Of a DNA stretch of 64,000 nucleotides, positions 8,347 to 16,842 are shown piece by piece (position 1 is the stretch's first letter; every line of letters begins with the position of its first letter). Source of the stretch: Peribacillus simplex (GTDB lineage Bacteria; Bacillota; Bacilli; Bacillales; DSM-1321); assembly GCF_001542915.1 (NCBI RefSeq), contig NZ_LNNH01000043.1, positions 43,685-107,684 of the forward strand. Reading direction: 5' to 3'. The notes under the pieces were generated by a model. It had not been told where the DNA came from, did no database searches, and was given only the letters and a program-made list of their open reading frames with translations. The position numbers were made by a program, and so were the translations under genes.

Positions 8347-8868
8347 ATGACTCAATCGACGATCGAAACTCAATCGAACAGCAAATTATTAAAAGGCATT
8401 CTCATCGGAGGACTTGTCGGCGGCGCCTTGACCTTGCTGGACTCCACAACAAGAAATAAAATGAAGCGTTCTGCGGTCCTTTTAAAAGATAACTCCATGA
8501 ATATGATTGAACAGGTTAAGGAAAATCCCGGAGAAGTGAAGGACCAGATGGTATCAGGCGTCAAAGGGGCTACCGAGACGATCAAAGAGGCCATTCATGA
8601 TGTTGAGGCTTTATATGAAACCGTCAATGAAGACGTGGTAGGTAAAGTTTCCGAAGTGAAGGATATCTCGACTGATGCCCTTGGTACAGCCAAGGAAGCT
8701 ACAAGTGAATTGAAAGACATCAGCTCAAAAGTTGTCGTTGCCGGGAAACAGCTAAAAGAAACGCCATCTTCATCCGTGAAATCGAATAAAAAAGGGGAAA
8801 AAGAAAGTGATGAAATCGTAACGAAATCGGAATTATCCAATCAAAAATCGATCTCATCGAACTTCTAA
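8347..8868 (+). CDS. YtxH-domain general stress protein
   Basis: This 173-aa protein has one N-terminal glycine-rich membrane helix (LLKGILIGGLVGGALTLL, residues 14-31) followed by a long, charged, amphipathic helical region (about 35-140) with repeated KD/KE/VK patterns, and a polar tail. That is the layout of YtxH-domain proteins, which are commonly induced by general stress. An AAGGAGG site lies 7 nt before the ATG, and a sigma-B-like promoter lies upstream. It is monocistronic, closed by a strong terminator. Molecular role unknown. Confidence 0.75.
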   Translation: MTQSTIETQSNSKLLKGILIGGLVGGALTLLDSTTRNKMKRSAVLLKDNSMNMIEQVKENPGEVKDQMVSGVKGATETIKEAIHDVEALYETVNEDVVGKVSEVKDISTDALGTAKEATSELKDISSKVVVAGKQLKETPSSSVKSNKKGEKESDEIVTKSELSNQKSISSNF

Positions 8869-8900
8869 TGATTAAATAGCTGAAGAAACGACTCAGCTTC

Positions 8901-8947
8901 AAAGCTGCAGGCAAACTCGTTAATTGGAGTTTGCCTGCAGCTTTTTT
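8901..8947 (+). terminator. Intrinsic terminator of the YtxH-like gene
   Basis: An 18-bp perfect stem (AAAGCTGCAGGCAAACTC and its complement, 8-nt loop) followed by a T run. Confidence 0.9.
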
Positions 8948-9106
8948 GAGTTCTGATCGTTTGGCACTCGCTTATCCAGGGGCGGTCCGTTGAGACCCCG
9001 CCAAGCCACAGCGGCTGCATGGTCGCAGATCTAAATAATCGCTTCTGCCAACAGTCATTTGATGGCCATGTGAACGTGGCTGTGACCGAATAAGGAATGA
9101 TAAAAA

Positions 9107-9146
9107 ATAAAAAAAGGTTTCGGGATGCTGCTAGCATTCCGAAACC
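9107..9146 (-). terminator. Intrinsic terminator of the PrsA-like gene
   Basis: On the minus strand, stem GGTTTCGGAATGCT / AGCATCCCGAAACC, then T7. Confidence 0.85.
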
Positions 9147-9155
9147 TTCAAGACC

Positions 9156-10046
9156 TTATTCAGACTCCGTTAATTCATTCGTTATATCGTGGTCTTTTTT
9201 CACTTCCGCCAACCAAGCGGGATATTCCTCCTGCAATCGTTCAGTGATAAGCGTTTCTTTAATCGCATCTTTACTATCTTCCAAATTCGCTTTTTTCGCT
9301 TCCTTCTTTCCAGTGACTTTAATGATATGGTAGCCGTATTCGGTTTTGACCGGTTCACTGACCTTGTCCACATCAAGATCGAAGGCAACATCCTCAAATT
9401 CGCCGACCATATCACCTTTTCCAAAATACCCTAAGCTGCCGCCGTTACTCGCCGTTTGCGTATCGGTGGAATACTTGGCGGCCAGTTTGGCAAAGTCGCC
9501 GCCATCCGCTATTTCTTTTGCGACTTTTTTAGCCGTTTTTTCGTCTTCGACTAAAATATGGCTAGCCTCGACTTGCTCCGCTTGTGCAAAGGTATCTTTA
9601 TTGTCTTCGAAATAGGTGCTGATTTCATCATCTGTCACGGTAATTCGCGGTTCGACCAGCTTTCTCGTTTGCAGATAAACAACGATATCCTTTTTCAAGG
9701 CGTCCATGGAAGATCCGCTTGCTTCCAATTGCTCTTTGAACGCTGCCTCCTCGCCATAGGATGCAACCATGTTATCGATTTCCTTCTGGATCTCTGCATC
9801 CTTTATTTTGATTCCCGCTTTTTTCGCTTCCAATTCGATCAACTTATTCGTGATCAAAAGGTCTAATGTATCTGCTCCATATCCTGCAACAAGGGCATCG
9901 TGCAGCTCATCCTCATTGATTTTCTCGCCGTCGATGCTCGCCACTGCCTTACCCATCGACGATACCATCGCAAATGCCATGATACCGGCAATGATTAGAA
10001 TGGATCCTGCCCAAACATATGCCTTCGTACTTCTAAATAGTTTCAT
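9156..10046 (-). CDS. prsA: PrsA-like parvulin foldase, membrane-anchored
   Basis: This 296-aa extracytoplasmic peptidyl-prolyl isomerase should help exported proteins fold at the membrane-wall interface. It has an N-terminal hydrophobic segment (residues 10-32), a SurA/PrsA N-terminal helical domain (about 38-150), a parvulin domain (about 155-250: ASHILVEDEKTAK, FAKLAAKYSTD, GGSLGYFGKGDMV, GYHIIKV) and a helical C-terminus. Bacillus PrsA is normally a lipoprotein, but no lipobox cysteine is present here, so it appears to be held by an uncleaved signal anchor. It is transcribed alone, with its own terminator. Confidence 0.85.
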   Translation of the reverse strand: MKLFRSTKAYVWAGSILIIAGIMAFAMVSSMGKAVASIDGEKINEDELHDALVAGYGADTLDLLITNKLIELEAKKAGIKIKDAEIQKEIDNMVASYGEEAAFKEQLEASGSSMDALKKDIVVYLQTRKLVEPRITVTDDEISTYFEDNKDTFAQAEQVEASHILVEDEKTAKKVAKEIADGGDFAKLAAKYSTDTQTASNGGSLGYFGKGDMVGEFEDVAFDLDVDKVSEPVKTEYGYHIIKVTGKKEAKKANLEDSKDAIKETLITERLQEEYPAWLAEVKKDHDITNELTESE

Positions 10047-10211
10047 GAATACTCTCCCTCAATTTTTCTATAATGATAGTGATTAAATATTAATTAATCC
10101 TTAAGATAAACTGCCCGCGGCTATATGAATGAACCGACCAGCCATTATACTACCATACTTATCTTCCCACTAATATTTTTGTGCCTTTCGGATTCTCCCC
10201 GTTTGCATACG

Positions 10212-10252
10212 AAAAAAACATGGTGTAACGGGATTTCTCCATTACACCATGC
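10212..10252 (-). terminator. Intrinsic terminator of the pot operon
   Basis: Minus-strand stem CATGGTGTAATGG / CCGTTACACCATG followed by T7. Confidence 0.85.
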
Positions 10253-10263
10253 TTTTTCATTTG

Positions 10264-11337
10264 TTATTTACGATGCATCTTGAATTCGAGGAAGAGTTCA
10301 TTATAGCGTGCCAAGTTTTTCTTCCCGAGGTTTTCATACACTTCAAGCTTCTCTGTCAGTTCTGGTGATGGATAGAAGCGTTCATCCTTCACCACTTCTT
10401 CTGGCATATATTTCAGCGCTTCTTTATTAGGTGTCGAATAGCTTACATATTCGGCATTCTGTGCCGCCACTTCAGGGTCAAGCATGAAGTTGATGAACTG
10501 GTGGGCAGCATCGACATTTTTGGTCGTCCTAGGAATGACCATATTATCAAACCAAAGATTCGACCCTTCCTCCGGAACCACGTATTCGAGATCTTCATTT
10601 TCAGCCATGATTTCGGAAGCCACTCCCGACCAAACAAGGCCAATCGCCGCTTCCTGGGCCTCCAATAGCATGCGGCTTTCATCCCCGACGATCGCTTTAA
10701 TGTTAGGAGTGAGCGCATCGAGCTTGATCTTCGCCTCTTGAAGGTGCGCTTCATCGGTATCGTTCAATGAATAGTTCAAGGAGTTCAGACCCATGCCCAT
10801 GACTTCCCTGGCTCCATCCGTCAGGAGGATTTCATTTTTTAAATCCTTATCCCAAAGATCGGCCCAAGCTGTGATCTTTTTACCGCCGAGCATCTTGGAA
10901 TTGTAAACAATGCCAACGGTCCCCCAGAAATAAGGGACGGAATATTTATTCCCCGGATCGAATGGCAGATCGATGAATCGTTGGTCAATATTTTTCAAAT
11001 TCGGTAGCTTGGAATGATCCAAGGGAACCAATAAGTCTTCCTGCCTCATTTTATCAATCATATATTCAGACGGAATGGCAATATCATACGTCGTACCGCC
11101 CTGTTCGATTTTCGTCATCATCGCCTCATTGGAATCGAACGTCTCATAAATGACCTTGATGCCCGTTTCTTCTTCAAAACGGTCGATCAGGTCGGCATCG
11201 ATATAATCTCCCCAATTATAAATGGTGAGTGTATTGCTGCTCGTAAAACCTTGTGAAGAATTCAGCTTGGATATCGCATATAATAGCAAAGCGGATACAA
11301 GGGCAATGACTAAAAACAATTGGATGAGCTTTTTCAT
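10264..11337 (-). CDS. potD: Spermidine/putrescine-binding protein
   Basis: The extracellular receptor of the PotABCD polyamine importer (357 aa). It has an N-terminal hydrophobic helix (about residues 5-24) and a periplasmic-binding fold starting TIYNWGDYIDADL. Polyamine-type residues are visible: Trp and Tyr in NWGDYI, SEYMIDKM, and VPYFWGTVGIVYN. There is no lipobox cysteine, so it seems to be anchored by its N-terminal helix. The start overlaps the end of potC by four bases. It is the last gene of the operon. Confidence 0.93.
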   Translation of the reverse strand: MKKLIQLFLVIALVSALLLYAISKLNSSQGFTSSNTLTIYNWGDYIDADLIDRFEEETGIKVIYETFDSNEAMMTKIEQGGTTYDIAIPSEYMIDKMRQEDLLVPLDHSKLPNLKNIDQRFIDLPFDPGNKYSVPYFWGTVGIVYNSKMLGGKKITAWADLWDKDLKNEILLTDGAREVMGMGLNSLNYSLNDTDEAHLQEAKIKLDALTPNIKAIVGDESRMLLEAQEAAIGLVWSGVASEIMAENEDLEYVVPEEGSNLWFDNMVIPRTTKNVDAAHQFINFMLDPEVAAQNAEYVSYSTPNKEALKYMPEEVVKDERFYPSPELTEKLEVYENLGKKNLARYNELFLEFKMHRK

Positions 11338-12137
11338 CGTTTCCCCCCCATTCCCGTCTGCCTAACTCGCTGGGTGATGAAGTAATAAACGATGACCAGC
11401 AGCAATGTCACGACAAACAGCAGAGTCGATAACGCATTGATATTCAATGAAATCCCGCGGCGGGCCAATGAATAGATTTCCACGGAAAGAGTGGAGAATC
11501 CGTTGCCGGTCACGAAAAACGTCACCGCAAAATCATCAAGTGAATAAGTGAGTGCCATGAAGAATCCCGCAAAGATACCTGGCAAAATGTACGGTAGGAC
11601 GACCTTCGTCAATACATCCCACCGACTTGCCCCTAAATCACGCGCCGCATCGATCAGGGTTGGGCTCATTTCCTGAAGCTTCGGCAGGACAAGCAGCACA
11701 ACGATCGGGATGCTGAAGGCGATATGCGACAGCAGCACCGAGTAGAATCCAAGCTTGATTCCGGCCATCGTGAAAAGAATCAGGAAGGAAGCACCGATGA
11801 TAACATCAGGACTGACAATCAATACGTTATTCAGTGACAATACCGTATTCTTTGCCTTGCTGCTCGTAAACGACCGAATCCCGATCGCTCCAATCACCCC
11901 TATGATCGTGGCGATGAGAGCCGATAATAACGCAATGACAAGGGTATTCAATACGATGATCAGCAGCCTTGTATCTTTGAACAGCTCCTTGTACCACTCC
12001 ATGGTGAATCCTTTAAAGTCATACATCGTTCCACCGCTGTTGAACGAGTAAAACACTAAAAAGAAAATCGGTGCATAGAGTATGAGAAAAATTAAAACGA
12101 GAAACGCCTTTGATAATGGCGATAATTTATTGCTCAT
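11334..12137 (-). CDS. potC: Spermidine/putrescine ABC transporter permease PotC
   Basis: A six-helix binding-protein-dependent permease (267 aa from the chosen start). The EAA loop that docks on PotA is present (DAARDLGASRWDVLTKVVLP). An upstream GTG at 12146 would add three residues, but the ATG at 12137 has the better-spaced AGGGTG site. It follows potB almost without a gap and overlaps potD by four bases. Confidence 0.93.
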   Translation of the reverse strand: MSNKLSPLSKAFLVLIFLILYAPIFFLVFYSFNSGGTMYDFKGFTMEWYKELFKDTRLLIIVLNTLVIALLSALIATIIGVIGAIGIRSFTSSKAKNTVLSLNNVLIVSPDVIIGASFLILFTMAGIKLGFYSVLLSHIAFSIPIVVLLVLPKLQEMSPTLIDAARDLGASRWDVLTKVVLPYILPGIFAGFFMALTYSLDDFAVTFFVTGNGFSTLSVEIYSLARRGISLNINALSTLLFVVTLLLVIVYYFITQRVRQTGMGGKR

Positions 12138-12138
12138 T

Positions 12139-12942
12139 TTACACACCCTGCTTTCGGTTACCCGTTACAAACATAATCAGGAACATGATAATAATCAAAA
12201 ACACAGCAATCGTCGAGCCCATTCCCCAATCCTGGGTCACGAGAAAATGCTGTTCAATCGCCGTACCAAGCGTGATGACACGGTTACCGGCAATCAACCT
12301 TGTAAGCATGAACAATGAAAGCGCCGGGATGAAGACGACTTGGCATCCCGTCTTTACACCATCAAGCGTCAAAGGGAAAATGACGCGGCGAAATGTCATC
12401 CACCGGGACGCACCCAGGTCATTGGCCGCATCCAAAAGGGTGGGATTCAGTTCATCCAGCGCATTGAAGATCGGCAGGATCATGAATGGGATGAAGATAT
12501 AAACCGAAACGAATATGAAACTGAAATCAGTAAAAAGAATTTGCTGACTGCCGATTCCGATTACCTCGAGAAAACCATTCGCCACACCATATGTGCCAAA
12601 AATCCCAATGAAGGCATAAGCCTTCAAGAGTAAGTTGATCCAGGAGGGGACGATGATCAGTAAAAGCCACAGCTGCTTGTGCTTGGTTTTCGTTAACAAC
12701 AAAGCGGTCGGGTACGCGACCAAAAGTGATATGGCCGTAATCAGGAAGGCATACCAAAATGAGCTCAATGTCATTCTTAAATAAACGGGTGTAAAGAACT
12801 TCTGATAGTTTACCAAGGATAGATTTCCTTCGATGTCAAAGAAGGAATAGTAAAGGATCAGCAGAATCGGTGCAATCACGAATAAGGCGATCCATAAGAC
12901 ATAGGGTATGAAGAATATATTCTTTGATAGTTTATTCTGCAT
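12139..12942 (-). CDS. potB: Spermidine/putrescine ABC transporter permease PotB
   Basis: A 267-aa inner-membrane permease with about six helices and the EAA motif ([20 protein letters not shown]). The frame is open further upstream, but the ATG at 12942 (MQNKLSKN) is preceded by GAGGAAAG at the right distance and matches the usual PotB start. The upstream extension lies inside potA. The gene overlaps the potA stop by 11 nt, so the genes are coupled. Confidence 0.93.
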   Translation of the reverse strand: MQNKLSKNIFFIPYVLWIALFVIAPILLILYYSFFDIEGNLSLVNYQKFFTPVYLRMTLSSFWYAFLITAISLLVAYPTALLLTKTKHKQLWLLLIIVPSWINLLLKAYAFIGIFGTYGVANGFLEVIGIGSQQILFTDFSFIFVSVYIFIPFMILPIFNALDELNPTLLDAANDLGASRWMTFRRVIFPLTLDGVKTGCQVVFIPALSLFMLTRLIAGNRVITLGTAIEQHFLVTQDWGMGSTIAVFLIIIMFLIMFVTGNRKQGV

Positions 12943-14041
12943 GGCTTTCCTCATCATGATACGCTTCCAAACGCTTATCGAATTCTTCTTCCGTCTCGCC
13001 CAATCGCATGACATGGATTGCTTCCGGATCGAAGTGCAGGCCTATTTCATCGCCAACGGTCGCCTTTTTGGTTGATTGGACAAGCCATTCATTTCCATCA
13101 TGATCATAGCAGCTGATTTCATAATGAACACCGCGGAATAGCTGGGAATCGACCCGGACTTGGAGCTTTCCGCGATCGACGGAGGTAATTTCCAAATCCT
13201 CCGGACGAATGACAATATCGACAGCTTCATTACTGTTCAATCCCTGGTCTACACATTCGAACTGCCTTCCGACGAACTCCACCAGGTAATCTTGGATCAT
13301 TTTTCCTTTTACGATATTCGACTCACCGATGAAATCGGCGACGAATCGATTCAGCGGTTCATCATAAATATCCGTAGGAGTCCCGCTTTGCTGGATCTTC
13401 CCTTTGTTAAGGACAAAGATCTCGTCTGACATCGCCAACGCCTCTTCTTGGTCATGCGTAACGAAGATGAACGTGATTCCCAGTCTTTGCTGGAGCTCAC
13501 GCAATTCATATTGCATTTCAGTACGAAGCTTCAAATCAAGGGCAGAAAGCGGCTCATCCAGGAGGATGACCTCAGGTTCATTGACAATCGCCCTGGCAAT
13601 CGCGACCCGCTGCCGCTGTCCGCCGGACATTTCCCTGATCTCCCGTTTTTCATAGCCGTCCAAATTGACAAAACTGAGAGCTTCCTTCACCTTTTTTTCC
13701 ACTTCCGAGTTTTTCATTTTTTTGATCCTCAAGCCGAAGGCCACATTTTCAAACACATTCAAATGGGGAAAAAGGGCATAATCTTGAAAAACCGTATTCA
13801 CTTGCCTCTTATTGGCTGGTACATTATTGATCTTTTTTCCTTCAAAATAAATATCGCCTTTGGACGCTTCCGTAAATCCCGCAATCAAGCGAAGGATCGT
13901 TGTCTTCCCACAGCCGGAAGGACCCAGGAGCGTATAGAACTTCCCTCTCTCGATTTCAAAGCTTACGTTATCAAGTACTACCGTATCATCATCAAATTGC
14001 TTCGTAACCTGCTCAAAGCGTATTATATTCTCGTTAGCCAT
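12932..14041 (-). CDS. potA: Spermidine/putrescine ABC transporter ATPase PotA
   Basis: The ATPase that drives polyamine uptake (369 aa). Walker A is GPSGCGKTT, the signature is [14 protein letters not shown], Walker B is [12 protein letters not shown] and the switch histidine lies in FVTHDQEEA. The C-terminal ~120 residues form the TOBE regulatory domain typical of PotA. I placed the start at MANENII (14041), which has GGGGGAG 5 nt upstream; the frame is open to 14068. It is the first transporter gene after the XRE-cupin regulator. Confidence 0.93.
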   Translation of the reverse strand: MANENIIRFEQVTKQFDDDTVVLDNVSFEIERGKFYTLLGPSGCGKTTILRLIAGFTEASKGDIYFEGKKINNVPANKRQVNTVFQDYALFPHLNVFENVAFGLRIKKMKNSEVEKKVKEALSFVNLDGYEKREIREMSGGQRQRVAIARAIVNEPEVILLDEPLSALDLKLRTEMQYELRELQQRLGITFIFVTHDQEEALAMSDEIFVLNKGKIQQSGTPTDIYDEPLNRFVADFIGESNIVKGKMIQDYLVEFVGRQFECVDQGLNSNEAVDIVIRPEDLEITSVDRGKLQVRVDSQLFRGVHYEISCYDHDGNEWLVQSTKKATVGDEIGLHFDPEAIHVMRLGETEEEFDKRLEAYHDEESHAE

Positions 14042-14115
14042 TGCTACTCCCCCTCTTTCCATTACCATACTTATCTATCTTTACCCTAAACGGACGGTTG
14101 CATTTGTTTAAAAGC

Positions 14116-14658
14116 CTATAAATATGATTTCGTCACCACAAGCAGTAATTCGGAAGGACCCTCGAAATCGTTGACGATTTGATGTTCGTCAGAAGCATGG
14201 AAGTATATCGATTCCCCGGCATGGGCGAAATAGGAATGTGTGCCGAGCTTTACAATGACTCTTCCGCTCAATACATAACCGAACGTTTCCGATAAGGACG
14301 GCTCGAATTGTTTGAATTCGCTTTTTTCCTGAAGAGTGAGGCGAATCGGTTCCATTTCCTTCTCATTCGATTCGGGGACGAGCCACTGAATCTGATAGCC
14401 CCGTTCCTCATCGATAAAGAATGTTTGGGCTTCTTCTTCATACACCACTTTTTGGACCAGTTCCTCTTCATCGAAGAACTGCGTCGGCTTGCAGCCAAGA
14501 ACTTCCAAAATATTAAAAAGAGTTTCAATGGAAGGGGAACTTAGATCTCTTTCCAATTGCGAAATATACCCCTTGCTTAGGTCCGTTCTTTCCCCCAGTT
14601 CCTCCTGGGTCAGCCCTTTTTTCAAGCGAAGGTTCTTTATTTTCTTTCCAATTTGCAT
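14116..14658 (-). CDS. XRE-cupin regulator of polyamine uptake (PuuR-like)
   Basis: This 180-aa regulator has an N-terminal helix-turn-helix (residues 6-60: LRLKKGLTQEELGERTDLSK, GYISQLERDLSSPS) and a C-terminal cupin fold (about 100-178, FGYVLSGRVIVKLG, YFHASDEHQIVND). This family includes PuuR-like polyamine sensors. It is the first gene of the pot operon, 74 nt before potA, and its promoter region holds clear palindromes, so it probably represses its own operon when polyamines are plentiful. The ligand is inferred from context. Confidence 0.85.
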   Translation of the reverse strand: MQIGKKIKNLRLKKGLTQEELGERTDLSKGYISQLERDLSSPSIETLFNILEVLGCKPTQFFDEEELVQKVVYEEEAQTFFIDEERGYQIQWLVPESNEKEMEPIRLTLQEKSEFKQFEPSLSETFGYVLSGRVIVKLGTHSYFAHAGESIYFHASDEHQIVNDFEGPSELLLVVTKSYL

Positions 14659-14674
14659 CGTATTACCCTCAATC

Positions 14675-14733
14675 GGTTTACTTATAGTAAACCTACAGTC
14701 ATTAAAGTTTGATATAAGTAAACTTTCAGTTTA
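14675..14733 (-). promoter_or_regulatory. Palindromic operator sites upstream of the pot regulator
   Basis: Three inverted repeats precede the regulator gene: GGTTTACT-TAT-AGTAAACC (14675-14693, perfect 8-bp arms), AAAGTTT-N9-AAACTTT (14704-14726) and TAAACT-TTC-AGTTTA (14719-14733). They share a TTTAC/AGTTTA-like half-site and lie where an autorepressor would block transcription. Confidence 0.6.
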
Positions 14734-14790
14734 ATTTAACGAATTTTATTATACAGGAAATATAAGAAACTTCAATCGAAATTTCAGCTC

Positions 14791-14821
14791 AAAAAAAAGG
14801 GCCTGCATGTTGGCAGCCCTT
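14791..14821 (-). terminator. Intrinsic terminator of hemY
   Basis: Minus-strand stem AAGGGCTGC / GCAGGCCCTT with a 6-nt loop and T8 tail; the stem has a small bulge. Confidence 0.75.
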
Positions 14822-14824
14822 CAT

Positions 14825-16210
14825 TTACAACTTCGCATAAATTGCTTGTGCTTTCTTTTCTCCATCCGCAATACAGTCCGGTATTCCGACACCATTGTAA
14901 GAACAGCCCGCAAGCAAAACATTCGGATAATCCTTGGCCATTTTCGCTTCTAAAGATTGAACGATTTGAGGGTGTTTCATATGGTAGTTCGGCATATTTT
15001 CATGCCATTTGGTCACTTCACTCGTTATCGGCGTTCCGGTAATCGCCAAACTATTTTTAATGTCGTGTAAGGCCACTTTGATTAACTCCTGTTTTGTAAG
15101 AGAGCGTAACCGTTCATAGTCAGGACTTGAGCTTTTATAGAAAAGTCTTACCAAAAGTTGACTTTTTTCAGACGTATGTTCCCATTTCCGGCTCGTCCAG
15201 GTGCAGGCATTGCAAATCAAGTCACTATTATCACCAGCAATGAAGCCAGTCCCATCATTAGGAAGCATGCTGTCCGGGATATCGAATCCGAGATAAATGC
15301 TGATCATCGAGCTATCGACCAAGCCAGCAAAGTCTTGATCCAGTTCCTGATCACCCAATAGTTTCCGGGCAACGGTGTGCGGCGTACTCAATACGATGAA
15401 GTCCGTTTCAAGCGTTTCACCATTTTCCAAGGCGACGATATACCCTTGTCCATCCTTGCTTATTTTTTCCGCTTTGACCCCTTTTATGATTTCCACCATC
15501 TCAAGGCATTCCTCCATGCGATCAATCAGGACCGACAGGCCGTTTTTGAATGAAAGGAACTTCTTATTTCCCTTGCTTTGGTATTTATCCTTATTTTCCG
15601 ATAGGCCGCGGATGATGCTGCCATATTCATTTTTATAATCAAGCATTTCAGGAAGTGTTTTCGCAATGGTCAATTCATTTAATTTCCCAGAATACACACC
15701 AGATAGGACAGGAGAAATCTGTTTATGCACCAATTCCTTGCCTAAGAAGCTTTCAAGAAATAAGCCGATCGAGTCATTTTTCGTAAACGTCTCATTTTTT
15801 GTATAGAAATCCTTTAAGGCATCGACCTTGCCTTGTGCTGAGACCAATTCACTGCTCGCCAAGGACTCCAGGCTCATCGGGATGCCGAATAAAGCATCTT
15901 CAGGAATTTTTTTTAGCACGCCATCCGTATGGATGAATGATTTTCCCGTCGCATTATAGACCACTTGATCTTCCAGGCCCAACTCCTTGAGAAAGGGCTT
16001 TATATTCTGCTTCCTCGCTACAATGGAATCGGCCCCTGCCTCTATTTTGAATGGACCGTCATGGACCGTCCTGATTTTACCGCCCAATTTTTCATTGCCT
16101 TCTATTAAAATTAATCGTACGGATTGGCTGGCCGTTTTTACTGCTTGCTGTAAATGATACATGGTTGATAGGCCGGTAATGCCCCCACCTACGACTACGA
16201 CTGTTTTCAT
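14825..16210 (-). CDS. hemY: HemY-type porphyrinogen oxidase
   Basis: FAD-dependent oxidase of haem synthesis, 461 aa. The N-terminal dinucleotide fold is VVVGGGITGLSTMYHL (residues 4-19), followed by GGKIRTVHDGPFKIEAGADS, typical of the HemY/CgoX group, which in Gram-positive bacteria oxidises coproporphyrinogen III. The C-terminal FAD motif is VLLAGCSYNGVGIPDCI. GAGGTG lies 9 nt before the ATG. It is monocistronic here, not next to hemE-hemH, whereas the B. subtilis copy sits in hemEHY. Confidence 0.9.
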   Translation of the reverse strand: MKTVVVVGGGITGLSTMYHLQQAVKTASQSVRLILIEGNEKLGGKIRTVHDGPFKIEAGADSIVARKQNIKPFLKELGLEDQVVYNATGKSFIHTDGVLKKIPEDALFGIPMSLESLASSELVSAQGKVDALKDFYTKNETFTKNDSIGLFLESFLGKELVHKQISPVLSGVYSGKLNELTIAKTLPEMLDYKNEYGSIIRGLSENKDKYQSKGNKKFLSFKNGLSVLIDRMEECLEMVEIIKGVKAEKISKDGQGYIVALENGETLETDFIVLSTPHTVARKLLGDQELDQDFAGLVDSSMISIYLGFDIPDSMLPNDGTGFIAGDNSDLICNACTWTSRKWEHTSEKSQLLVRLFYKSSSPDYERLRSLTKQELIKVALHDIKNSLAITGTPITSEVTKWHENMPNYHMKHPQIVQSLEAKMAKDYPNVLLAGCSYNGVGIPDCIADGEKKAQAIYAKL

Positions 16211-16390
16211 CTATGAATACACCTCGATTAACGAAATTTACATTAAATAAAGTGTACCATAATGGAGCCGAATAATTAAAAACGGCCATTCAAATTGGCC
16301 ATTTTCCCTTGAAGGCATGTAACAATTTAGACAAAGAAAAAAATCCCAACATGGATTGAACCCTTATTCCGAATCCAATGCATTCAATCA

Positions 16391-16800
16391 TCACTCCATG
16401 AACTGCATCCACCAGCTTCTGCCTTCCTTCCTGGTCCCTGTATCCCGAAAAACCGATTTCTTATAAAGGATTTTCGCAATCACATTCATTTAAATAAGTG
16501 ATTCCTTGTCCGGAAATCACGCTCGGAGGGAGCCGCAAAGTCTTCTTCGCAACCCTTTTCCTTGATATTTTCGATCAATAAGCAATCCGCGAAGCAAAAT
16601 CGCTTCCCTTTCATTGGTGAAGGAGCTGATGTTACCGCCAACATGTAAAACGAAAAAGCAGGCCGGAATGTCACCTGCCATGTTAACGAAGGGATGCCCA
16701 TCCTCAGGATTATCTGATCCCGTCTCTCTTAAGGTACGCTCTTCATCTTTAATTATTTTAGGGTCATTCGATGCCGCCTGGAGCATTCCCTCCATATACC
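16391..16800 (-). pseudogene. GNAT N-acetyltransferase, frameshifted
   Basis: The acetyl-CoA motif LLIDRKYQGKG is recognisable in one frame (16517-16795). The continuation AKKTLRLLPSVISGQG sits in a second frame, and a normal GNAT C-terminus (LYKKSVFRDTGTRKEGRS, then WWMQFME and a stop at 16391) in a third. At least two small indels, near 16557 and 16470, break the gene. The N-terminus also looks short, because it abuts the antiporter terminator without a proper start or ribosome binding site. Confidence 0.7.
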
Positions 16801-16803
16801 AAA

Positions 16804-16834
16804 GAAGCGCCGCCGAGGAAATCGGCAGCGCTCC
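16804..16834 (-). terminator. Intrinsic terminator of the antiporter gene
   Basis: Minus-strand stem AGCGCTGCCGA / TCGGCGGCGCT, 5-nt loop, then TTCTTT. Confidence 0.75.
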
Positions 16835-16842
16835 TTAAGTTC

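Noticed and set aside
8948..9100. A GC-rich segment between the YtxH and PrsA terminators, as a possible gene or RNA
   Set aside because: No frame with a ribosome binding site and no clear promoter. It might be a genome-wide intergenic repeat, but one copy in the window gives no support.
13448..14089. A 213-codon + strand frame opposite potA
   Set aside because: Antisense shadow of a conserved ATPase gene; no ribosome binding site or recognisable domain.
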